Source: Candidatus Woesearchaeota archaeon (GTDB lineage Archaea > Nanobdellota > Nanobdellia > Woesearchaeales > GW2011-AR9). From it: DNA of 58,232 nucleotides. Every line of letters starts with the position of its first letter. Within the stretch, counting starts at the first letter, position 1. The notes beneath the pieces are model-generated. The model ran no database searches. It was not told the origin of the DNA and saw only the letters and a list, made by a program, of their open reading frames with translations. The position numbers were made by a program, and so were the translations under genes. The stretch spans positions 1 through 58,232 of the forward strand of contig JABHQW010000006.1 of NCBI GenBank assembly GCA_018696595.1, given 5' to 3'. Positions 40,223 to 48,610 of the stretch are shown piece by piece.

Positions 40223-42127
40223 TTAGAACCCTAATCTGTCAAGAATAACTTTCTTATCAAACTCCTCTAGGTCTTTATACTCTTGACCCATTCCTAAAAA
40301 TAAAATTGGTTTCTTGATAGTGTATGCAATACTTAATGGAGCACCGCCTTTCTCATCAATGTCTGCTTTAGTTAATACAGCGCCATCCATTTCAACTAAT
40401 TCATTGAATTTTCTTGCCTGCTCAATACAATCATTCCCCGTAATAGATTCCCCGACAAAGATTTTTAGGTCAGGATTAGTTACTCGAATAATCTTTTCCA
40501 ATTCAGCCATTAAGTTAGTATTGGAATGTAAACGTCCAGCAGTATCAATTAAAACCACATCAATACCTTTCTTTTCTGCATACTTAACAGCATCAAAAGC
40601 AACTGCTGCGGCATCTGAACCATAATCGTGCTTAATCATCTTTACTTCTAACTTGTTAGCATGTTCTTCTAACTGTTGAATTGCTGCTGCTCTAAAAGTA
40701 TCGCAAGCTGCAAGAACTACAGACAAATTGTTTTCTTTAAAGTAATTAGCTAATTTAGCAATAGAAGTTGTTTTCCCTGTACCATTAATTCCAAAGAAAG
40801 TGATAATAAGTGGTTTTTTTCCTTTAGCTTTCTCTAAAAGATCAATTTTGTCAAATGTAAGGATTTCGTTTAAAGTCTTGCTTAAAGTTTCTTCAATTTT
40901 TTTCGGAACGTCTCTAGGCAGAGGCTTGTCAACCAATTCTTTACTTAAGTCTTCCTTAATCTTTTCAATAACTTCTACAGAAACATTGTTCTCTAATAAT
41001 GCCATTTCTAATTCCCAGAACAAAGTTTCAAATTTCTCTGCAGAGATTGTTTTTGTGGTTAATGTTTGTTTGACTTTACCGAAGAAACCTTTCTTCTCTG
41101 GTTCTTTAAGTTCTTCAGTTTTAGGTTCTTCTTCAACAATAGTTTCTTTTGTTTCAGATTCCTTTTCTTCTTCTGGTTTTAATTCTTCAACTTTTTCTTC
41201 AATAACTATTTCTTTCTCAGTTTCTTTAACTTTAGATTCTTCAGGAGTTTCTTCAATAACTTTTTCTTTTCGCTTAAACAAACCAAATAACTTTTTTTCT
41301 TTTTTAGGTTCTTCTTCAGTTGGTGGAATCTTGATCTCCTTTGTTTCTTCTGTTACTTTTGGAGTTGTTCCCTCAGATTCTTCTTTCTTTTCTTCTACAA
41401 CTGGCTCTTTAATCTTTTCTTCTTCAATAATTAGTTTAGGTTCTTCTTTTTCTTCTTCAGCAACTTCTTCCAATAATTCTGTCGCGGTAGGTTGTCTTTC
41501 CGCTTCCTTGATTCTTTCTTGTTCTTCTTGAGGTAATTCTTCAACAGCAAACTTTTCTTTAGTCGCTTCAATGAGTGATTCCGCAGAAGGGATCTCTCTA
41601 TTATCGGACTCTTCGGGGATCGGAACAAATTCTCCCTCTTCTTTTTTATTAGTTTCTTCAATAAGTTTATCTGCTTTCTCAAGTTCTTCTTCTGTAATTT
41701 CTGGAGCGGGTTCTTCAGGCAGAATTTTTTTTTCTTCTTCAGCAGGTTTCTCTTCAACAATAGGTTTTTCTTCAGTAACTTCTGGTTCTTCTTTAGCTTC
41801 TTTCTCTTCAATAACTTCTTTTTCTTCAGCAACTTCTTCTTTATTAGCTTCTTCAATAAGTTTGTCTGCTTTCTCAAGTTCTTCTTCTGTAATTTCTTCT
41901 CCTCTTTTAGGTAGAACTTCTTTCTCTTCAATAACTTCTTCAGCTGGTTCTTCTTTAGCTTCTTCCTTCTCTTCTTTAATTTCTTCTTTAGGTTCCTCAG
42001 CAACTTCTTCAACAGACTCTTCTACTTCTTTCTCAACAATCTCTTCCTTAACTTCAGCCTCTTCTTCAGCTTTCTTAGAAAAAACGTTCATTGCTCCCTT
42101 AAGCTTGTCTTTAAGTTTGCCGAACAT
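40223..42127 (-). CDS. ftsY: Signal recognition particle receptor FtsY with very long acidic N-terminus
   Basis: 634 residues. The NG domain (about 345-634) is standard: a four-helix N domain, G1 GINGTGKTTS near 446, DTFRAAA, G3 DTAGRLHSN and G4 TKADIDEKGG, ending in DRLGF. It binds SRP and delivers ribosomes to the membrane. The first ~335 residues are almost only Glu, Lys, Pro and Val, far longer than the usual acidic A domain, with internal repeats such as ITEEELEKADKLIEE at two places. Last gene of the 68-aa protein - prefoldin alpha - ftsY operon, five bases after pfdA, with AGAGGTT as ribosome binding site. Confidence 0.96.
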   Translation of the reverse strand: MFGKLKDKLKGAMNVFSKKAEEEAEVKEEIVEKEVEESVEEVAEEPKEEIKEEKEEAKEEPAEEVIEEKEVLPKRGEEITEEELEKADKLIEEANKEEVAEEKEVIEEKEAKEEPEVTEEKPIVEEKPAEEEKKILPEEPAPEITEEELEKADKLIEETNKKEEGEFVPIPEESDNREIPSAESLIEATKEKFAVEELPQEEQERIKEAERQPTATELLEEVAEEEKEEPKLIIEEEKIKEPVVEEKKEESEGTTPKVTEETKEIKIPPTEEEPKKEKKLFGLFKRKEKVIEETPEESKVKETEKEIVIEEKVEELKPEEEKESETKETIVEEEPKTEELKEPEKKGFFGKVKQTLTTKTISAEKFETLFWELEMALLENNVSVEVIEKIKEDLSKELVDKPLPRDVPKKIEETLSKTLNEILTFDKIDLLEKAKGKKPLIITFFGINGTGKTTSIAKLANYFKENNLSVVLAACDTFRAAAIQQLEEHANKLEVKMIKHDYGSDAAAVAFDAVKYAEKKGIDVVLIDTAGRLHSNTNLMAELEKIIRVTNPDLKIFVGESITGNDCIEQARKFNELVEMDGAVLTKADIDEKGGAPLSIAYTIKKPILFLGMGQEYKDLEEFDKKVILDRLGF

Positions 42128-42132
42128 TTTAA

Positions 42133-42540
42133 TTATTGAACCTCTTCTTCAACTTCTTTAAAAAGTTTCATTGCTTCAGAATTCATCTTCATCATCATTG
42201 AATCAGTTTCAATAATTCTTCCCATGATGTCTTTCTTCTGCTCCTCTAATAACTCAACCACTTCAGGAATAGTTTTCTCAACAGTAGTATTCATTCCCAC
42301 ATTAACTACTAACTTCTGATTCTCTTTTAGTTCTCCTTTAATGAAAATACCATTAGCGACAGGAGCCAAGAATTCATTATCTAGTTTCGTCTTAGCAATT
42401 TCTTTAACTGCTTCGATAGAAATGTCTAATTCACTACTCTGTTCGTTAAGCATTCCTAAATGTTGATTAACTTCTTCCAGCTGTTGTTGAATCATCTGGA
42501 ATTGCATGTACTTTTGTTGTATTTGTTCTTCGTTCGTCAT
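42133..42540 (-). CDS. pfdA: Prefoldin subunit alpha
   Basis: 135 residues; a chaperone subunit with two long coiled coils (about 5-50 and 95-135) joined by a beta-hairpin region (FLAPVANGIFIKGELKENQKLVVNVGMNTTVEKT), as expected for the alpha type. Two alpha and four beta subunits form a jellyfish-shaped holder for unfolded proteins. The order prefoldin alpha - ftsY is conserved in archaea; the L18a/LX gene that usually precedes it is missing here and a 68-residue gene takes its place. Confidence 0.93.
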   Translation of the reverse strand: MTNEEQIQQKYMQFQMIQQQLEEVNQHLGMLNEQSSELDISIEAVKEIAKTKLDNEFLAPVANGIFIKGELKENQKLVVNVGMNTTVEKTIPEVVELLEEQKKDIMGRIIETDSMMMKMNSEAMKLFKEVEEEVQ

Positions 42541-42548
42541 TTTTCAGA

Positions 42549-42755
42549 TTAAAGTTTTTGTTTTAGTGCAATTAAAAATTCTTGGTAAGCTTTCTCTGCT
42601 TTTAGAAACTTCATGTCCCCGGATTCTAATCGAGAGATACCACTTAAGAAAGGAGAGTTAATAATCATAACTTCTTCTCCATCTTTCTCTAAATTATCCA
42701 GTTCTTTTTCTACCAAAATCCTTAAAACAGCCATATCTTCGTTTGTTAATGTCAT
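42549..42755 (-). CDS. Small hypothetical protein (68 aa), first gene of pfdA-ftsY operon
   Basis: 68 residues, acidic and helical, without known motif (contains VMIINSPFLSGISRLES in the middle). It is eight bases ahead of pfdA on the same strand and has the operon promoter, a TATA-like element at about 42774-42785, 26-27 bases before its ATG. The position is that of ribosomal protein L18a in other archaea, but the sequence does not look like it. Confidence 0.65.
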   Translation of the reverse strand: MTLTNEDMAVLRILVEKELDNLEKDGEEVMIINSPFLSGISRLESGDMKFLKAEKAYQEFLIALKQKL

Positions 42756-42824
42756 AGAAGTCTAAATAACTGATTCCTTTTATAATCTTTTTGGAAATTA
42801 TAAATTAGTGCTATAACCAATTAA

Positions 42825-43208
42825 TTATCGATACTTAGAATCTAACATCTCTGTCAATGCATTAGTAGCTTTTTGTCGGTTAAAATATTGAGAAAATCCT
42901 TCTCTTCCAAAATTGTCTTTCTCCAAGTGATTAACAAGAGCATCAACCGTTCCTTCAATATCTCCAGTAACTAAAACTTGATGACTCCTTCCTATACTAT
43001 AACTCGCAATAGGATCTGGGCCCAACCTTGGGGGAATTGTTGAAATATCTCTTTCATATACATCCATACCTAAAGCAGAATAATGTACAAGCCCTTCCAA
43101 TGGATTAACACAATAGCTTAAAGTAACTAAATGTCCAGTATCTGCAACATAAGCTGCAAAATCATCTGCCTTCAACTCTTTTTTAGAATTATCAATCTCG
43201 TCGTTCAT
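42825..43208 (-). CDS. Hypothetical protein (127 aa)
   Basis: A soluble protein of unknown family. The frame opens with an ATG at 43223, but GGAGGT within its first codons is an ideal ribosome binding site for the ATG at 43206-43208, so I use that start. TATA-like sequence at about 43263-43271. The middle has PDPIASYSIGRSHQVLVTGD; the hexapeptide YSIGRS recurs in the 96-residue protein at 2158-2448. It is divergent from taw1. Confidence 0.65.
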   Translation of the reverse strand: MNDEIDNSKKELKADDFAAYVADTGHLVTLSYCVNPLEGLVHYSALGMDVYERDISTIPPRLGPDPIASYSIGRSHQVLVTGDIEGTVDALVNHLEKDNFGREGFSQYFNRQKATNALTEMLDSKYR

Positions 43209-43331
43209 TTTAATAACCTCCAAATCTATCTACCTCAATCAAAGTTAACAATAGTTAATTATTATAAAGGTATTGGAGAACATTGTTTTTTTCTATTAAA
43301 AACACACTACTGTACCAAAAATAGCCATAAA

Positions 43332-43339
43332 TTTTTAAA
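43332..43339 (+). promoter_or_regulatory. TATA box of taw1
   Basis: tttttaaa centred 26-27 bases before the ATG at 43362; leaderless. Confidence 0.55.
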
Positions 43340-43361
43340 TCCCCCCAAGAAATAACAACAT

Positions 43362-44297
43362 ATGCTTACAGAACAACAAAAAGAACGCCTGTACAAACAA
43401 CAGTATAGACTAGTAGGAGATCATTCAGCCGTAAAGATTTGTTTTTGGACAAAAGAATGTGTAAGAGAAAAAAATAAAGTTTGTTACAAAGAACATTTCT
43501 ACAATATTCATTGCGGAAATTGTTTAGAAATGTCTCCAGCTATTACTTGTAACCATAGATGTTTACATTGCTGGCGAGACACATCCGTATTTTCAAAAAA
43601 TTGGCAAGGGGAAGCAGATGATCCAAAAGAGATCATCCAAGGTTGTATTGAAGCTCGGAAAAAATTAATGATTGGTTTCAAGGGTCATGAGAATGTAGAT
43701 TTAAAGAAGTTTGAGAATTATGTGATTCCTGACCATGCCGCTATTTCGTTAACAGGAGAACCTTGTTTGTATCCAAAATTACATTTATTAATTGATTCGT
43801 TCTTTGACGATTTTAATTTTAGAACAGTATTTTTGGTAACTAACGGAACCGTTCCAGAAATGCTAAAAAAGTTTGGAACAGAAAGTAAACATTTTCCAAC
43901 AAATCTTTATATGTCCTTAGAGGCATTTGATCAAGAGTCATACCAAAAATTCAATAACCCTGTAGATCCAGAAACTTGGAACAAAGTTCAAGAGAGTATG
44001 AAATATTTGTCAACTGTTAAAAATAAAACAAAAACAATTCTTAGAATTACTGCAGTCAAGGATTTCAATATGGACAAAGCGAAAGAGTTTGTTAAATATA
44101 TTGAATTAATGCAACCGACGCACATTGAGATTAAAGGATATGGTTTTCTTGGCTATTCTCGTAAGAGATTGAAAGAAGAGAACGTTCCTGAATGGGAAGA
44201 AGTAAAAGAGTTTTCTAAAGAACTGACTAAATTAACTGGATACAAAGTTACTGAGGAACATGAACCAAGTACGGTTATTCAGTTAAGTTTAAAATAA
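43362..44297 (+). CDS. taw1: 4-demethylwyosine synthase Taw1
   Basis: 311 residues. A radical SAM enzyme that condenses pyruvate with N1-methylguanosine-37 of tRNA-Phe to build the tricyclic wyosine core. The SAM cluster motif is CNHRCLHCW at 63-71; a second set of cysteines (CFWTKEC, VCYKEHFY, CGNC) near 28-53 binds the additional cluster. Further family residues: SLTGEPCLYP, LYMSLEAFD, IEIKGYGFLG. Length is typical. The tRNA-Phe gene in this window has G37, the substrate base. A short NMD3-like gene follows by 21 bases. Confidence 0.95.
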   Translation: MLTEQQKERLYKQQYRLVGDHSAVKICFWTKECVREKNKVCYKEHFYNIHCGNCLEMSPAITCNHRCLHCWRDTSVFSKNWQGEADDPKEIIQGCIEARKKLMIGFKGHENVDLKKFENYVIPDHAAISLTGEPCLYPKLHLLIDSFFDDFNFRTVFLVTNGTVPEMLKKFGTESKHFPTNLYMSLEAFDQESYQKFNNPVDPETWNKVQESMKYLSTVKNKTKTILRITAVKDFNMDKAKEFVKYIELMQPTHIEIKGYGFLGYSRKRLKEENVPEWEEVKEFSKELTKLTGYKVTEEHEPSTVIQLSLK

Positions 44298-44318
44298 ACA
44301 AATCATTTATTAACTAAA

Positions 44319-44774
44319 ATGGCACATGACACAGATCAAAAACATGGACTTTACTTCGAATCAATTCTTCAACTTAGAGATGTTGATAAAGAGGTAATAG
44401 ATTTTACAGAAGATGAAATCTTTAGAGTTAAGTTAAAAATAGCTAAGACTGTGGCATTGAAAAACGGAATTGATTATTACTTATCAGATAATTCTTTAAC
44501 AAGAGCGTTAGGAAAAAGATTGAAAGATAAATTTGGTGGAGATATAAAAGTAACCTCCAGTTTATGGGGAGTTAAGAAAGATCGAGAAGTTTATCGAGTA
44601 ACAGTCTTATTTAGAGGAGTTCCATTCAAAAAGAATGAGATTGTAACTTACGATGGAGAAGATTACAAAGTTGTTTCTTTAAGTAAAGATATTTTCTTAC
44701 AAGCGGTTAAGCATGGTAAGAAAGTTCATATCAGATATCACAGAATGAATCAAATTCGGAAAAAAGTAGATTAA
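44319..44774 (+). CDS. NMD3-like protein lacking the zinc-ribbon region
   Basis: 151 residues. HGLYFESILQLRD at the start and the following helix (EDEIFRVKLKIAKTVALKNGIDYYLSDN), then TSSLWGVKKDREVYRVTVLFRG, correspond to the part of archaeal NMD3 just after the zinc-binding cysteines. The N-terminal CxxC motifs are absent and the C-terminus is short, so it is either a reduced NMD3 or a related family. NMD3 acts in export and maturation of the large subunit in eukaryotes. It follows taw1, and the stop overlaps that of the convergent gene by four bases. Confidence 0.65.
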   Translation: MAHDTDQKHGLYFESILQLRDVDKEVIDFTEDEIFRVKLKIAKTVALKNGIDYYLSDNSLTRALGKRLKDKFGGDIKVTSSLWGVKKDREVYRVTVLFRGVPFKKNEIVTYDGEDYKVVSLSKDIFLQAVKHGKKVHIRYHRMNQIRKKVD

Positions 44775-45733
44775 CTTTTACCCAACTTCTTCTTCAACAA
44801 AGCCAATTTATTTTCCATAGAAGTTTCCCCAATCTTAACCAATTCGTCAACTTTGCCAAAATCTCCCCAACCTAAATGTCTGAAACTAGGAATTACTTTA
44901 ACATCTACCCGAGAATGCCTTAATCTTTCCCTAGCCAGATTCTCAAAAAGAACACTCATTGTTTCATCCATAACCTTAGCAATGGTTGGCAATTCTTTTC
45001 CAGCCATGATTCTTAAAATTTTTGCAGGATAAAGAAGTTTGTCGAAAATCAAATATAAGATTTTCTTAAAAAACTTTGGCCACCTAGTGGGAATAATGTA
45101 ATTCTTGATATTAAGCAACTCTTCTGCAATAAATATTTTTCTCAGTTCTGTAAGAAACGTAGTTTCCTTCACTATGGGCCCTTCAATAACTTTTTTCTTA
45201 CCAGAATAAAGATCCACTGCAATAACCAAATCTGCCCCCATATGCTTAACAACATTAAAAGGAGTAGGATCAGTTACTGCACCATCAATAAAACGATCAG
45301 CCCCAATTTTCAAAGGAGCAAAGATTCCTGGAACAGACATAGAAGCTCTTACTGCTTTAGCAACATTTCCTTCAGAGATAACGGCCTTTTCATGTTTATC
45401 CAGATTATAAGAAACAACCCTTAAAGGGATAGACAAATCGGAAAATTCTTTATTAGAAACTAACTTTCTAATTTTATTCTCAATCATCCGGCCTTCAATC
45501 AGACCTGCTTTAGGGATAGTAAAGTCGACCATCTTTTTCCATTTAGTAGTTTTGGCAATCTCTTCAATTTCATCAGGAGAATGACCCGCCGCGTATAAAG
45601 AACCAATAACTGCACCAATAGAAGTTCCAGCAATATAATCAGGATAAATTTTATGTTTGTGTAAAACTTTAAGAACACCAATGTGGGCCAAACCTCTAGC
45701 AGAACCACCACCAAGAGCCAATCCTATCTTCAA
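44771..45733 (-). CDS. Patatin-like phospholipase (RssA type)
   Basis: 320 residues. Ser-Asp dyad lipase: oxyanion loop GGGSARGLAHIG near residue 8, nucleophile elbow GTSIG near 36, catalytic Asp in FIDGAVTDPTP near 150. The second half holds a hydrophobic stretch (FFKKILYLIFDKLLYPAKIL) that may contact membrane. Likely hydrolyses acyl esters of lipids; the substrate in an archaeon with ether lipids is open. The start chosen is TTG (45731-45733). The frame stays open further upstream over a basic stretch, and a ribosome binding site (AGAGGGAAG) lies about 45 bases ahead, so the true start may be different. Confidence 0.85.
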   Translation of the reverse strand: MKIGLALGGGSARGLAHIGVLKVLHKHKIYPDYIAGTSIGAVIGSLYAAGHSPDEIEEIAKTTKWKKMVDFTIPKAGLIEGRMIENKIRKLVSNKEFSDLSIPLRVVSYNLDKHEKAVISEGNVAKAVRASMSVPGIFAPLKIGADRFIDGAVTDPTPFNVVKHMGADLVIAVDLYSGKKKVIEGPIVKETTFLTELRKIFIAEELLNIKNYIIPTRWPKFFKKILYLIFDKLLYPAKILRIMAGKELPTIAKVMDETMSVLFENLARERLRHSRVDVKVIPSFRHLGWGDFGKVDELVKIGETSMENKLALLKKKLGKS

Positions 45734-45861
45734 AGAATTCTTTTTCCGTCTTACTTGTTTCTTTTTTATTTTACTTCCCTCTTTTTAATCAAGCAATATT
45801 TCAAGCTATAAAACCTTTTTGGTTAAGTAACCTTATCAACAGAAACAATTTGCTTATAATT

Positions 45862-46416
45862 TTATTGCCCTAACTTGTAAATTAATTTATTCGTTGTAAT
45901 TAATGAACCAATCATTAACTTGAAAGCATCACAGGTATTTTTATGCCAATCTTTATCAACCAATGAAATTTTAGGTCCTCCGGCTGCATCTGTTACTAAG
46001 TATGGTTGAATATGTCTATATGCTGCATCCACAGCAGAAAAAGTAACACAACATCCTGAAAAAACCCCAGTAAAATACAATTTATCAATTTTATTTCTTT
46101 TACAATATTTCTCAAAATCAGTATCATAAAATAAACTATATTCATGCTTTTTCACAATTTTATCATACTTAAACCCAGATAATTCTTTGATTAATTTTCT
46201 TCCCGAAGGGTCATCTTTAAATTCTTCTCCCCATAACTTAATCATCACTGGGTTTTTTATTGAATAATTAAAATCAGGAACAGAAATAATAACTTTCTTT
46301 TTTCTTTTCTTAAATTCTTTAACCAATTTAATAATATTCTTAATTATTTTTTTAGGGTTCTGTGTGTCTTTCATATATCCTTCCAACATATCAATAACAA
46401 TCAATGCTTCAACCAT
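45862..46416 (-). CDS. Isochorismatase-like cysteine hydrolase (nicotinamidase family)
   Basis: 184 residues. Catalytic triad of the family: Asp in LIVIDMLEG near the N-terminus, Lys in IVKKHEYSLFY near 95 and Cys in GVFSGCCVTFSAVDA near 122. Members hydrolyse nicotinamide, isochorismate or related amides; zinc-site residues of nicotinamidases are not clearly present, so the substrate is open. A GTG at 46437 also opens the frame, but TATA-like tatttaaat (46439-46447) lies 27 bases before the ATG at 46416, and the family starts here. Divergent from the Lon-type protease. Confidence 0.85.
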   Translation of the reverse strand: MVEALIVIDMLEGYMKDTQNPKKIIKNIIKLVKEFKKRKKKVIISVPDFNYSIKNPVMIKLWGEEFKDDPSGRKLIKELSGFKYDKIVKKHEYSLFYDTDFEKYCKRNKIDKLYFTGVFSGCCVTFSAVDAAYRHIQPYLVTDAAGGPKISLVDKDWHKNTCDAFKLMIGSLITTNKLIYKLGQ

Positions 46417-46513
46417 AAATAGAAACAAAATAAACACCTATTTAAATTATTCGGACAACAACAATCCTACAAAACAACAAACTTTAATAATAAACCACCC
46501 CATTCATTAAACT

Positions 46514-48322
46514 ATGAATATAAAAAAAATTGTTTGCTTGTTAATGTTCATCATCCTAATAATTACAATTTCAAACACAGTTCTAGCTGTTAACACAGAA
46601 CCCTACCATATGAAACTTCTTGCAGTACAAGAGAACGGGGAAATTTACATTGGAAGTGATGCAGATTTATATTTAGAACTTAAAGAAGGTTCTGGCAGAG
46701 TTTTCTTAGAAACATTTCCATTAACAAAAATGGACACACAAATATCTACAAGATTCGCTAAAGATATTGCTTGTAATCATTTCAAGTTAGATTGTAACAA
46801 TTATGATTTCATTTACACAATCAAATCAAAATCTAACATCATTGGCGGACCATCTGCAGGGGCAGCGATATCTGCTTTAACTACAATCGCACTAATGGAT
46901 TTAGAATATGATAAAGATGTAACCATTACTGGAACAATTAATTCTGGCGGAATTGTTGGCATGGTTGGTGGAGTGAAAGAAAAATTAGAAGCCGCATCCC
47001 AGGTTAACCTAAAGAAAGTGTTGATTGCTAAAGGTAACAGCAAACAGAAACCGCTTGCCATAAACAACGAAACTTCCGAGGAACAATTGGATTTATTAAA
47101 TTATGCCAAAGAAAATCTAAGTTTAGAAGTTATAGAAGTTGTTGATTTAGATGAAGTACTATTCCATCTGACAGGCGTAAATTTCAATGATAAAGAATTC
47201 GAAGTTTATGAAGATGACCAATACAAAGAGATCATGCAGTCTTTACAAAATATTCTTTGTGACAGAACAAAAAGTCTGATTCAAGAAGTTAAAGAAGAAG
47301 GAGTACAATTAAACCAAACAGAAGTTAATAAAAGAATTGAAAAATCAATTAATGCAACCCAGAAAGGAGATTATTATTCTGCCGCAAGTTTTTGTTTTGG
47401 TAACAATATTTACATCAAGAGTAATTATTATGAAGAGATGATTGTTTCTAAAGGAAAATTAACTACCCTGTTCAAAACGTTAGAGAAAAAAACATTATTA
47501 TTAGAAAGTAAGATTGAAGAAGAGGAAATTAAAACAATTTCTGATTTACAAACATTCATGGTAGTTAAAGAAAGATTAAATGATGTTAAGCAACAGATTA
47601 AAATATTTAATGAAGAAAAAGAACAAGCCTTACTAACAGACTTATATTCTTTATTGGGATATGCTGAAGAGAGATATTTTTCTGCCTTATCTTGGACACA
47701 ATTTTTTTCTATGGATGGAAAAAAGTTAATTGTTGATCAACAACGGCTAGAACAATCTTGTTTACAAAAAGTTTCTGAAGCCGAAGAAAGACACCAATAT
47801 GTAAGTTTATTTTTAGGGGATTTTCATATTGTTGGCATAAAAGAAAAAATTGAGATTGCTAAACAATCCCAATTAAACCAAGAATTTGAATTGTGTTTGA
47901 TTATGGCGGCTCAAGCAAAAGCAGAATCAAACGCAATCTTAAGTTCAATGGGTTTAAGTGATGAAACGATTGTAGAATTCTTAGATAGTAAAATCAAAGC
48001 AGTAGAAAGAATTATTTCTGAAAACAGTGCCGAAGAAACATTTCCAATTTTGGGATATTCATACTACCAATATGCTAATAATTTAAAAGAAGAACAACCT
48101 TACACTGGATTAATTTATTTAGAATATGCTTTAGAAATGAGTGATTTAGGGATTTATTTCCCTGAAGAGAAAGAATTTAATGCTCAAAGTTTTAAGATTA
48201 AAAGAGATTGGATGTTAATTTTAGTAGGTTTCTTAGTAGGAGTTTTAGTAACAATAATTATCTTTGTTATTGAGAGAGGTTGGTTTAGAAGAGTTCCTAA
48301 ATTGAAGTTTGTTAAGAAGTAA
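46514..48322 (+). CDS. Exported membrane-anchored Lon-type (S16) protease without ATPase
   Basis: 602 residues. An N-terminal signal or anchor helix (about 5-25) is followed directly by a Lon proteolytic domain: IIGGPSAGAAIS with catalytic Ser near 115 and MVGGVKEKLEAAS with catalytic Lys near 155. There is no AAA domain. Then come ~400 mostly helical residues rich in Glu and Lys with TPR-like character (YYSAASFCF, LIYLEYALEMSDLGIYF) and a C-terminal membrane helix (about 569-590) with a basic end. The protease should thus face the outside. Related exported S16 proteins act in archaeal and bacterial envelopes. TATA-like element at 46483-46494, leaderless. Confidence 0.87.
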   Translation: MNIKKIVCLLMFIILIITISNTVLAVNTEPYHMKLLAVQENGEIYIGSDADLYLELKEGSGRVFLETFPLTKMDTQISTRFAKDIACNHFKLDCNNYDFIYTIKSKSNIIGGPSAGAAISALTTIALMDLEYDKDVTITGTINSGGIVGMVGGVKEKLEAASQVNLKKVLIAKGNSKQKPLAINNETSEEQLDLLNYAKENLSLEVIEVVDLDEVLFHLTGVNFNDKEFEVYEDDQYKEIMQSLQNILCDRTKSLIQEVKEEGVQLNQTEVNKRIEKSINATQKGDYYSAASFCFGNNIYIKSNYYEEMIVSKGKLTTLFKTLEKKTLLLESKIEEEEIKTISDLQTFMVVKERLNDVKQQIKIFNEEKEQALLTDLYSLLGYAEERYFSALSWTQFFSMDGKKLIVDQQRLEQSCLQKVSEAEERHQYVSLFLGDFHIVGIKEKIEIAKQSQLNQEFELCLIMAAQAKAESNAILSSMGLSDETIVEFLDSKIKAVERIISENSAEETFPILGYSYYQYANNLKEEQPYTGLIYLEYALEMSDLGIYFPEEKEFNAQSFKIKRDWMLILVGFLVGVLVTIIIFVIERGWFRRVPKLKFVKK

Positions 48323-48367
48323 GCTCAAAACAAAATAATTGATTCTAGAACATTAAGTAAATATAAA

Positions 48368-48400
48368 CCCCGGGCAAACCTTCGAAAAGGTTTGCTGGGG
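48368..48400. other. Strong hairpin in intergenic region
   Basis: CCCC-gg-GCAAACC (48368-48380), an 8-base loop and GGTTTGC-t-GGGG (48389-48400). It is followed by AAAAA, then GAGGTGAT and ATG TTT AAT ACT TGA (48416-48430), a four-codon frame with an excellent ribosome binding site. The region 48323-48610 otherwise holds only the small ORF at 48530. Confidence 0.45.
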
Positions 48401-48529
48401 AAAAAGAGGTGATAGATGTTTAATACTTGAGAGTAGCAACCCATATATAAAGGTTTCGGTTATTTTAGTATTCCAAAGTAGTGAATAACCACATGGAAAG
48501 GTTTATTAAATTATAACTTATTCAAGAAT

Positions 48530-48601
48530 ATGATTTTAATAAAAGAGGTAAACAAAGGAACAAGTTCCTTTTTACTTTTTTTAAATCTAAGTTCAAAATA
48601 G
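48530..48601 (+). CDS. Possible leader peptide (23 aa) with internal hairpin and T-tract
   Basis: An ATG at 48530 is preceded by a TATA-like element (tttattaaa, 48502-48510) at leaderless spacing and opens 23 codons, hydrophobic at the end. The stop (48599-48601) runs into the ribosome binding site of the next gene (TAGAGGTG). Within the frame, AAAGGAAC (48554-48561) and GTTCCTTT (48564-48571) pair over 8 bases, followed by TTTTTACTTTTTTT, like a terminator. Together it resembles an attenuator, but the protein product is unproven. Confidence 0.35.
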   Translation: MILIKEVNKGTSSFLLFLNLSSK

Positions 48602-48610
48602 AGGTGTTAT

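Noticed and set aside
40800-41531. 243-residue plus-strand frame inside ftsY
   Set aside because: Antisense to the GTPase and acidic region with no promoter or ribosome binding site; composition is a mirror of the ftsY codons.
41431-42161. Long Lys/Leu-rich (minus) and Ser-rich (plus) frames across the ftsY N-terminus
   Set aside because: Shadows of the Glu/Lys repeats of ftsY; their low-complexity composition follows from the GAA/AAA-rich DNA and they lack start signals.
2158-43208. Homology between the 96-aa protein (2158-2448) and the protein at 42825-43208
   Set aside because: Only the hexapeptide YSIGRS is shared; the surrounding sequence does not align by eye.
48416-48430. Four-codon ORF with a perfect ribosome binding site
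   Set aside because: Too short to call a gene; noted with the hairpin at 48368 only.
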